Below are positions 14,790 through 19,661 of a DNA stretch of 21,204 nucleotides, piece after piece (position 1 is the first letter of the stretch; each line of letters starts with the position of its first letter). The stretch is from Methanobacteriota archaeon (GTDB taxonomy: Archaea; Halobacteriota; Methanocellia; Methanocellales; Methanocellaceae). The stretch spans positions 1 to 21,204 of the forward strand of contig JAEZKS010000246.1 in assembly GCA_023436075.1 (NCBI GenBank), written 5' to 3'. A program made the translations under genes and the position numbers. Under the pieces are notes generated by a model. It was not told where the DNA came from. It made no database searches and saw only the letters and a list, made by a program, of their open reading frames with translations.

Positions 14790-15141
14790 CATCCGCAAAA
14801 TTACCCTTCTATAGCATTGGTAGGCATATGTTCATAGCGCCGTGGACTAACGCCCATGCGTTTTAAAGAAAAATCAATAAAAGTCATTCGTGTATGCCGG
14901 TCAGCATCCGTTCGTTATAGAAAACTTATAAAAGCCAATATTACACGCCGGTCGACGCTCGTGCCCTGTTGGGCACGTGCTGTTCGGGTTTTTATGGTGC
15001 TTGCGATGTCTTGGACGGGCTTGCACCCTCGTCACACGACACTGGCCACGCTCCGCTTCGCTCCGCAGCGCCAGACTTGAGTTCCTTCGCAAGCCCTGAA
15101 AAACGCGCTTTGCTGCGTTTTTCACCGCGCCATCACCAGCA

Positions 15142-15167
15142 CCCCGGCATAGCTTCGCATGCCGGGG
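15142..15167. repeat. Perfect 9-bp stem hairpin
   Basis: CCCCGGCAT pairs with ATGCCGGGG around AGCTTCGC. It is one of a run of strong hairpins in the gene-poor region and lies 17 bp from the neighbouring hairpin at 15097-15124, which has the same loop length. No T-run follows. Confidence 0.6.
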
Positions 15168-15336
15168 CTAACGCCGAAAAAACCCTCACCCGACCGCGAG
15201 AGAAGCACACACTCTGTACAAGGCCAATATAGGCTAATATCGTCTCTTGCCAGGGCTGAACTTTTGATCTGTCCGCGTAGCGAAGCGGAGCGGTGTAGCC
15301 CGGGGAGGCCAGCGGAGGCCGTAGGCCGTAGCGACT

Positions 15337-15358
15337 GGAGGGGGCGGGAGCCCCCTCC
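15337..15358. repeat. Perfect 9-bp GC hairpin
   Basis: GGAGGGGGC pairs with GCCCCCTCC around a GGGA loop, at the start of an imperfect 64-bp-spaced direct repeat (about 15348-15462). The structure is too GC-rich to be chance pairing but lacks a terminator T-run on either strand. Confidence 0.55.
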
Positions 15359-15663
15359 TGAGATGTCGTAAGAAGAAAGGGCATACAGTCCTTTCTGCCT
15401 GCAATTGGATAGAACCCCTTCAGACTTGTTGTAAGAATAAAGAGCATATCGTCCTGCAAGTCGTTGATTTGCTTTGGTATCTTACACATGCCGCTAGATG
15501 GCGTTGCTTATCGCTTGCAGATGATCTGCTTTATCAAAAACACGAAAATCATAAAAGATTTCTATGTACGCCGCCACATGCCGGGTAATACGTTCGGCAC
15601 GCGCGGCATACCTATAATCATCGACCGGTCAGGGGGAGCGTCCGTCGCGGTGATAGTTATGGT

Positions 15664-15688
15664 TTAAAAGCCTTCGGTTGGAAAACCG
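15664..15688 (-). terminator. Weak terminator after rps27ae
   Basis: On the minus strand CGGTT-TTCC-AACCG (15688-15675) starts 4 bp past the rps27ae stop and is followed by GGCTTTTAAACC. A 5-bp stem with a short T-run could end the spt4-rps27ae transcript; archaeal termination often needs only the T-run. Confidence 0.35.
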
Positions 15689-15692
15689 CTGC

Positions 15693-15878
15693 TTACTTCT
15701 TGTACTCGGTGTAGCCGCACTTGCCGCAGGACACGCGGTCCTTGTGGCTCGCGAGGAATACGCCGTCGCCGCACCGCGGGCAGGTCTGGCTCTTCTTGAC
15801 GGCCTTGCCGTCCTTGACCTCGTACATCCGGCCCTTGGTGTTGTTTCCAGTCTTGGCTGCTGCTTTCTTGTCGGCCAT
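15693..15878 (-). CDS. rps27ae: 30S ribosomal protein S27Ae, 61 aa
   Basis: This is a small-subunit ribosomal protein shared by archaea and eukaryotes, where it is made as a ubiquitin fusion; here it stands alone, as normal for archaea. A zinc ribbon CPRCGDGVFLASHKDRVSCGKCGY (residues 33-56) carries four Cys ligands. The N-terminus is Lys/Ala-rich (MADKKAAAKTGNNTKGRMYEV) and binds rRNA. The length is slightly above the archaeal norm of 50-60 aa because of that N-terminal extension. It starts 5 bp after the end of rps24e and is the last gene of the spt4 operon. The Kae1-Bud32 gene, which often follows in other euryarchaea, is absent here; the gene-poor region follows instead. Confidence 0.96.
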   Translation of the reverse strand: MADKKAAAKTGNNTKGRMYEVKDGKAVKKSQTCPRCGDGVFLASHKDRVSCGKCGYTEYKK

Positions 15879-15883
15879 TCACA

Positions 15884-16225
15884 TCACGCCTTCTTCTCTG
15901 GCGCTGCCGCAGGTGCGGCCTCCGCCTCGCCTTCCTTCTTCTCGGCCTTCTTGGGCTCGTTCCGCTGGATGATGTGCTCGGTCTCCACGTTCTTCAGGCG
16001 GTCCATGCTTTCGTAGATCTTGGCATAGCCCCTGGTCTCGCGTTTCCCGAACTCCTGCTTCATGCGCTCGATGATCACGAGCTCCGGCTTCGAGTTCAGG
16101 TACGCCGCCAGCTTGTTCTTGATCTCCTGCCTGGACGGGGTGCCCAGGTTCTGGCTGATGCTGAACTGAACCTCACGCCTCTGCAGGAGCGGGTTGTTCT
16201 TCTCTTCCAACACTTTTATTTCCAT
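15884..16225 (-). CDS. rps24e: 30S ribosomal protein S24e, 113 aa
   Basis: Small ribosomal subunit protein of the archaeal/eukaryal type. The sequence MEIKVLEEKNNPLLQRREVQFSI, then TPSRQEIKNKLAAYLNSKPELVIIERMKQEFGKRETRGYAKIYES, is the conserved S24e fold. The C-terminus is a lineage-specific Glu/Ala/Lys tail (about residues 88-113), longer than the core family. The ATG at 16225 is chosen because GGTGAT sits 4 nt upstream; an in-frame GTG at 16234 overlaps that site and is unlikely. It lies between the dephospho-CoA kinase gene (28-bp gap) and rps27ae (5-bp gap), the gene order seen in many euryarchaea. Confidence 0.96.
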   Translation of the reverse strand: MEIKVLEEKNNPLLQRREVQFSISQNLGTPSRQEIKNKLAAYLNSKPELVIIERMKQEFGKRETRGYAKIYESMDRLKNVETEHIIQRNEPKKAEKKEGEAEAAPAAAPEKKA

Positions 16226-16253
16226 ACTTATCACCGTTTATGATGATTGTCAT

Positions 16254-16778
16254 TCATGCACTGGCCATCTCGTCGAGGAGGGCCTGTGTCTCTTTGCGCT
16301 TCTCGTCGGTCACCCGGACCACCACGACGCCCTCGTTGGGCTGGCCGTAGATCACGGCAGAGCTCAGCGGCGCGTAGATGCATGCGGGGATCACGGCCAG
16401 GTCTTCCTCGCCATTGACGAAGATGCGCACCGGCACCTTCGAGCCCATGTTGTCACGGACAGCGTCCATGAGTTCCTGCGTGACGAGGCCCGGCGGGTTG
16501 TCGACGCGGACGTCCCTAAAAGACTCGTGAGCAGTGCCTTTCCTGATCTCGTGATCGACGGGCAGCCGCATGTTGATGTTGTCCACGAGGCACATGTCGG
16601 GCACGATGCCTGCCTTGAGCAGGTAGTAGGTGGTCACGTCGCCGATCGCGATGATCTTCGTCGGCTTCCCGAGGCTGCGTACGACCTGTGTCATACATTC
16701 AGAGCCCTGGCCCCGGTAGAGGCGGCCGTAGGGTTTCTTGAGCTTGTCGCGCAGCTCCTCGGTTAGCTTCAGTGCCAA
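16254..16778 (-). CDS. GTP-dependent dephospho-CoA kinase (DUF359 family), 174 aa
   Basis: It phosphorylates the 3'-hydroxyl of dephospho-CoA using GTP, the last step of archaeal CoA synthesis, and is unrelated to bacterial CoaE. Family landmarks are IAIGDVTTYYLL (43-54), LVDNINMRLPV (64-74), VDNPPGLVT (92-100), VNGEEDLAVIPA (121-132) and IYGQPNEGVVVV (143-154), with Asp47, Asp66 and the GEED acidic cluster in the expected places. The segment after Asp66 (NINMRL) departs from the DxKTxR-like pattern I associate with the family, perhaps lineage variation. The start is a TTG (16778-16776), 1 nt after the spt4 stop; no better start exists nearby. Its place between spt4 and rps24e is conserved in euryarchaea. 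Confidence 0.92.
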   Translation of the reverse strand: MALKLTEELRDKLKKPYGRLYRGQGSECMTQVVRSLGKPTKIIAIGDVTTYYLLKAGIVPDMCLVDNINMRLPVDHEIRKGTAHESFRDVRVDNPPGLVTQELMDAVRDNMGSKVPVRIFVNGEEDLAVIPACIYAPLSSAVIYGQPNEGVVVVRVTDEKRKETQALLDEMASA

Positions 16779-16779
16779 T

Positions 16780-17007
16780 TTACCGCACCTTCAAAGCGAA
16801 CTTTCCAGGACGCTTTACGTTCATGAGGTGGGCGATCTCTGATTTCACGGGGTCGATGATTACTACGTAGCCGCTCCAGTCTTCGCTAAGCGCGTTGGAC
16901 TGACAGACGGGGCACACAGTCCCTTCGAGCAGGCTGTGGCACTCCCTGCAAGCCTTCAGGTTGCTACCTGCCTTGCGTGACCGGGAGTCGGATTTTGTCT
17001 TTGCCAT
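16780..17007 (-). CDS. spt4: Transcription elongation factor Spt4 (RNA polymerase subunit E''), 75 aa
   Basis: It forms the Spt4-Spt5 clamp that keeps archaeal RNA polymerase processive. A zinc ribbon is visible: CRECHSLLEG...CPVC (Cys20, Cys23, Cys34, Cys37). The family core LSEDWSGYVVIIDPVKSEIAHLMN follows, and the C-terminus ends in GKFALKVR. The length is typical for Spt4 plus a basic 15-residue N-terminal extension. The ATG has AGGAG about 8 nt upstream and a TATA box at 17066-17073. It heads the spt4-dephospho-CoA kinase-rps24e-rps27ae operon. In many euryarchaea rpo7 (subunit E') lies directly upstream; it is absent here, replaced by a 33-bp direct repeat and the divergent coaBC gene. 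Confidence 0.95.
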   Translation of the reverse strand: MAKTKSDSRSRKAGSNLKACRECHSLLEGTVCPVCQSNALSEDWSGYVVIIDPVKSEIAHLMNVKRPGKFALKVR

Positions 17008-17065
17008 TTAATTTGCTCCTGATGTTGATACTTTCGAGTAGACATCTCGTCTTAGTGGCTTCGAG

Positions 17066-17073
17066 TATATAAA
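17066..17073 (-). promoter_or_regulatory. TATA box of the spt4 operon
   Basis: The minus strand reads TTTATATA about 60 bp before the spt4 ATG. A transcription start near 17043 would give a leader of roughly 35 nt with the AGGAG site. Confidence 0.6.
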
Positions 17074-17190
17074 ACTTTATCGACTCCGGATGAAAAACGG
17101 GTCGGACAATCGTCGCATCCCATGCTATGGCTTCGACAAGAGCGCCCGTCAAACAATAGGCAACCTCCATGCCGTTAACAAAAGGCATCC

Positions 17191-17223
17191 CGATGCCGGT
17201 CGCGCACGCGCGCGAGGCGCCCC
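17191..17223. repeat. 33-bp direct repeat, copy 1
   Basis: The 33 bases beginning CGATGCCGGTCGCGCACG recur exactly at 17259-17291, with copy starts 68 bp apart. The core is alternating purine-pyrimidine (CGCGCACGCGCGCG), a sequence prone to Z-DNA. It lies in the divergent region between spt4 and coaBC, outside any gene. Confidence 0.9.
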
Positions 17224-17258
17224 CTGATCGGTCCATGCTACTATGCTTATGCAAAGAT

Positions 17259-17291
17259 CGATGCCGGTCGCGCACGCGCGCGAGGCGCCCC
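17259..17291. repeat. 33-bp direct repeat, copy 2
   Basis: Identical to copy 1 over 33 bp; the flanks differ on both sides. It lies about 50 bp upstream of the coaBC TATA-like sequence. The interval 17224-17258 between copies is unrelated sequence. The rest of the 17008-17394 gap holds only the two promoters. Confidence 0.9.
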
Positions 17292-17340
17292 GGCCTGTAT
17301 CGTCGATTGGATTGTGCCGGGCAATACGTCTGACAGATAA

Positions 17341-17350
17341 AAAAGTTTAT
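17341..17350 (+). promoter_or_regulatory. TATA-like box for coaBC
   Basis: AAAAGTTTATGG preceded by an A-run lies about 50 bp before the chosen GTG start. Transcription would begin near 17371, exactly at the first of three nonamers that lead into the gene. There is no Shine-Dalgarno site. Confidence 0.4.
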
Positions 17351-17370
17351 GGTAATAATAGCCCTTTCTG

Positions 17371-17397
17371 TCCTTGGTGTCCTTTGTGCCCTCCGTG
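17371..17397 (+). repeat. Three-copy nonamer array forming the coaBC translation start
   Basis: TCCTTGGTG, TCCTTTGTG, CCCTCCGTG: three 9-nt units ending in GTG, all in the coaBC frame. Reverse-complemented they read as CAC-x-AAG-type nonamers like those of the element at 2148-2569. The last GTG is the chosen start codon, so repeat and gene start coincide. Confidence 0.6.
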
Positions 17398-18603
17398 TCC
17401 CACCCGACGCTGGACCTGGCCGGAACGGTCAGCAACTCCCTCGCCGGCAAGAAGATCGTGCTGGCCGTCACAGGCAGCATCGCGGCCGTCGAGACGGTCA
17501 AGCTGGCACGGGAACTGATCCGTCGCGGCGCCGTCGTCCAGGCGGTGATGAGCGATGCCGCACAGACGATCATCCACCCGTACGCACTGCAATATGCGAC
17601 TGGCCGGAACGTGATCACGGAGATCACCGGCAACGTGGAGCATGTGGCTTATTGCGGGCAGCGGGCCGAGGCTTACGACCTGCTGCTCATCGCGCCCTGC
17701 ACGGCGAACACTATCGGGAAGATCGCCTCGGGGATCGACGATACGCCCGTGACTACCTTCGCCACGACGGCGATCGGCTCGAAGATACCGGTCCTCGTCG
17801 TGCCGGCGATGCATGGCTCCATGATGGATCACCCCCTTGTGCAGGAGAACATCAGGAAGCTGGAGTCGATCGGCATCGGGTTCGTCATGCCGGTCACCGC
17901 CGAGAAGATCGCCAAGTTCCCGGACAACTCCGTTGTCGTGCTTGAAGTCGAGCGAGCCCTCGCGTCTTCGCCGCTGAAAGGCAAGAAAATCCTGATCACC
18001 AGCGGCCCGAACGTCGAGGAGATCGACCCGATCCGCATCGTTACCAGCCGCAGCACAGGAAAAATGGGTCGGGAGATCGCGCTGGAATCTTATCGTCGCG
18101 GCGCGGACGTGACTGTGGTACACCGAGACAGGATGAACGTCCCGGGCATCAGGGACGTCTTCGCCGAGAGTGTACAGGACATGAAGGATGCGGTGCTGGA
18201 AGAGCTGAAGCAGGGCTGCGACATCTACGTCAGTGCCGCCGCTATATCCGATTTTACCGTCAGCAAGTCGAAGGAGAAGATCAGTTCGTCCGGCCCGGTG
18301 AAGATCGAGCTGACGCCCGCGACTAAGATCATCGATCGTGTCAGGAAAGATTACCCAGGCCTGTTCGTGGTCGCTTTCAAAGCGGAGACCGTCGACGTCG
18401 AAGAGCTTCTGTCCCGTGCGAAGAAGCGCATGAAAGAAACAGGCGCTGACATGGTCGTCGCCAACGTCTTCGGCGGGGTGCGAGACACTGACGTGAACGA
18501 TGTCTGCATCCTCCGGCCGAGCCGGAAGCCGGCCCATGCCAGCGGCCGGAAGAGCGCCGTGGCCGCGGCAATTCTGGACGCGATCGCGGAGCGCTTCGAA
18601 TGA
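17395..18603 (+). CDS. coaBC: Bifunctional phosphopantothenoylcysteine decarboxylase / phosphopantothenate-cysteine ligase CoaBC, 402 aa
   Basis: It makes 4'-phosphopantetheine from 4'-phosphopantothenate and cysteine. The N-terminal CoaC flavoprotein half (about residues 18-180) shows KKIVLAVTGSIAAVE (FMN-binding), LLIAPCTANTIGKIASGIDD (the PASANT-type motif) and VPAMHGSMMDHP (PXMNxxMW-type). The C-terminal CoaB half (about 190-395) shows KKILITSGPNVEEIDPIRIVTSRSTGKMG, VSAAAISDF and VANVFGG. The start is placed at GTG 17395 because archaeal homologues begin with xxHPTxDIxG; TTG 17374 and GTGs 17377 and 17386 are in frame and possible. There is no Shine-Dalgarno site. Its TGA overlaps the ATG of pantoate kinase. 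Together with that gene and the dephospho-CoA kinase in the divergent operon it covers three CoA steps. Confidence 0.95.
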   Translation: MSHPTLDLAGTVSNSLAGKKIVLAVTGSIAAVETVKLARELIRRGAVVQAVMSDAAQTIIHPYALQYATGRNVITEITGNVEHVAYCGQRAEAYDLLLIAPCTANTIGKIASGIDDTPVTTFATTAIGSKIPVLVVPAMHGSMMDHPLVQENIRKLESIGIGFVMPVTAEKIAKFPDNSVVVLEVERALASSPLKGKKILITSGPNVEEIDPIRIVTSRSTGKMGREIALESYRRGADVTVVHRDRMNVPGIRDVFAESVQDMKDAVLEELKQGCDIYVSAAAISDFTVSKSKEKISSSGPVKIELTPATKIIDRVRKDYPGLFVVAFKAETVDVEELLSRAKKRMKETGADMVVANVFGGVRDTDVNDVCILRPSRKPAHASGRKSAVAAAILDAIAERFE

Positions 18604-19457
18604 AGGCGTTCGCGCCGGCGCACATAACCGGCTTTTTCGTCGCTCACGATGACGTCGACCCCCTGTGCATGGGGTCCTGTGGCGCCGGGCTGTCGCTCGA
18701 CGTCGGCGCTACTACTGAGGTATTTCTATCCGATCACACTCAAGTTCTTCTCAATGACAGGCCTGTCGAGGCGTCGACCACGGAAGCCGTCGTGCGGCTG
18801 CTCACTGACAAGCCCATACGTGTCGAAACACGGCTGAGCATTCCGGTGGGCGGCGGCCTGGGAGCGAGCGCCGCAGGCGCAGTGAGCACGGCGCTGGCAC
18901 TGAATGAGCTACTGGGGCTTGGCAAAGCAATGAACGAGCTGATGTATGCGGCGCACATCGCCGAGGTGACCAGTGGCACCGGCCTGGGTGACGTGGCGGG
19001 GATGAGCAGCGGCGGCGTGGAGATCAGGCTCAGGCCGGGCGTACCATTCGCGGTCGATCGCATACCTGTCCCGCAGACGTTCATCTATTATGTCTACTTC
19101 GGCCCCATATCTACGAAGAGCGTGCTCTCCGATCCCCGTGAGAAGGCGGCGATCAGCGAAGCGGGCCGCAGGTGCCTGAAGTCGCTGCTGGCAAAGCCGA
19201 CCTTCCCGGAGCTGATGAGGCTCTCGCGGTCCTTCGCCGTTGAGACAGGCCTGATCAGCGACAGGGCGCTCGACGCGGTAGAGGCCGTCGAGGCGCACGG
19301 CGGCATGGCCTCCATGGCGATGCTGGGCGACACAGTCTTCTCCACCATTCCCGACGGACTGGCCGGGTTCGGCGAGGTGCACAGGTCGGCGATCAGCATC
19401 ACCGGGCCACGACTTATCAACGCCCGTGAGCGGCCTGACTTTTTTAACATGAGCTAA
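18600..19457 (+). CDS. Pantoate kinase (archaeal, GHMP kinase fold), 285 aa
   Basis: It phosphorylates pantoate to 4-phosphopantoate with ATP. In archaea this precedes condensation with beta-alanine, reversing the bacterial order. The GHMP signature IPVGGGLGASAAGAVSTALALN (81-102) binds ATP phosphate. The N-terminal FAPAHITGFFVAHDDVDPLCMGSCGAGLSL and the GTGLGDVAGMSSGGVEIRLRPG segment are family-specific, as is the late YVYFGPISTKSVLSD. The length is usual (280-300 aa). The ATG overlaps coaBC's stop by 4 nt, so they are co-translated. The partner phosphopantothenate synthetase is not in the window. The gene is followed by about 200 bp with an inverted nonamer repeat. Confidence 0.93.
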   Translation: MKAFAPAHITGFFVAHDDVDPLCMGSCGAGLSLDVGATTEVFLSDHTQVLLNDRPVEASTTEAVVRLLTDKPIRVETRLSIPVGGGLGASAAGAVSTALALNELLGLGKAMNELMYAAHIAEVTSGTGLGDVAGMSSGGVEIRLRPGVPFAVDRIPVPQTFIYYVYFGPISTKSVLSDPREKAAISEAGRRCLKSLLAKPTFPELMRLSRSFAVETGLISDRALDAVEAVEAHGGMASMAMLGDTVFSTIPDGLAGFGEVHRSAISITGPRLINARERPDFFNMS

Positions 19458-19520
19458 CGATCCTATATTAGTAGATGGCTTTGATCGTTTGCAGTTGCAG
19501 GCTATGCGTCGTACGATCTT

Positions 19521-19611
19521 CCCGCCAAGGGCGCCAAGGACGTCAAGCTCGCCAAGAAGTTAAATAAAAGAGTTCTCAGTATGCCTATAATTTAAAAATA
19601 GTCTTGGCGAG
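19521..19611. repeat. Nonamer array with inverted copy, between pantoate kinase and the glycosidase gene
   Basis: Four 9-nt units, CCCGCCAAG GGCGCCAAG then GACGTCAAG CTCGCCAAG (19521-19556), are followed by 44 nt of AT-rich sequence and then TCTTGGCGAG (19602-19611), the exact complement of 19548-19557. The layout, nonamer arms facing each other around a spacer, is a small version of the element at 2148-2569. It may also act as a terminator for both converging units. The rest of the 19458-19661 gap shows nothing identifiable. Confidence 0.65.
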
Positions 19612-19661
19612 AGTTTCCGTGCTGCGTGATTGCCTGCGCAAGGGTAGCGACGAGTGACCAT

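Larger units (their letters stand above)
14790..15663. other. Gene-poor hairpin-rich intergenic region (about 870 bp)
   Basis: No convincing gene lies here; the open frames in it have low-complexity, unfamiliar translations. It contains four perfect hairpins: 14960-14977 (7-bp stem, TGTT loop), 15097-15124 (10-bp stem, 8-nt loop), 15142-15167 (9-bp stem, 8-nt loop) and 15337-15358 (9-bp stem, GGGA loop). A 14-bp inverted repeat, CGCTCCGCTTCGCT at 15049-15062 and its complement at 15279-15292, encloses two of them. Bases about 15348-15398 and 15412-15462 form an imperfect direct repeat (GTCGTAAGAAGAAAGGGCATA versus a TTGTAAGAATAAAGAGCATA version). No tRNA was found. It could be decayed mobile DNA or a structured non-coding RNA. 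Confidence 0.6.

Noticed and set aside
15133..15489. 118-codon minus-strand frame in the gene-poor region
   Set aside because: The translation is low-complexity, follows the DNA repeats and hairpins, has no ribosome-binding site and no recognisable domain.
14790..15663. tRNA or rRNA gene in the hairpin-rich gap
   Set aside because: No GGTTCRA-type T-arm, no cloverleaf and no conserved rRNA segments were found on either strand.
15464..15667. 67-codon plus frame whose end (IDRSGGAS) resembles a minus frame near 17.2 kb (MDRSGGAS)
   Set aside because: The likeness comes from a shared 14-nt string (15623-15636 versus the complement of 17220-17233, 13 of 14), too short to be a gene or a firm repeat family.
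16964..17275. 103-codon minus frame overlapping the spt4 start
   Set aside because: It reads through the spt4 promoter and the 33-bp repeats; no start signal or family match.
17191..17291. CRISPR-like pair of 33-bp repeats
   Set aside because: Only two copies with one 35-bp interval, no leader or cas genes; repeat too GC-alternating for a typical CRISPR.
17347..18537. Long minus-strand frame opposite coaBC
   Set aside because: Antisense shadow: Asp/Arg/His-rich, no domain, and coaBC is unambiguous.
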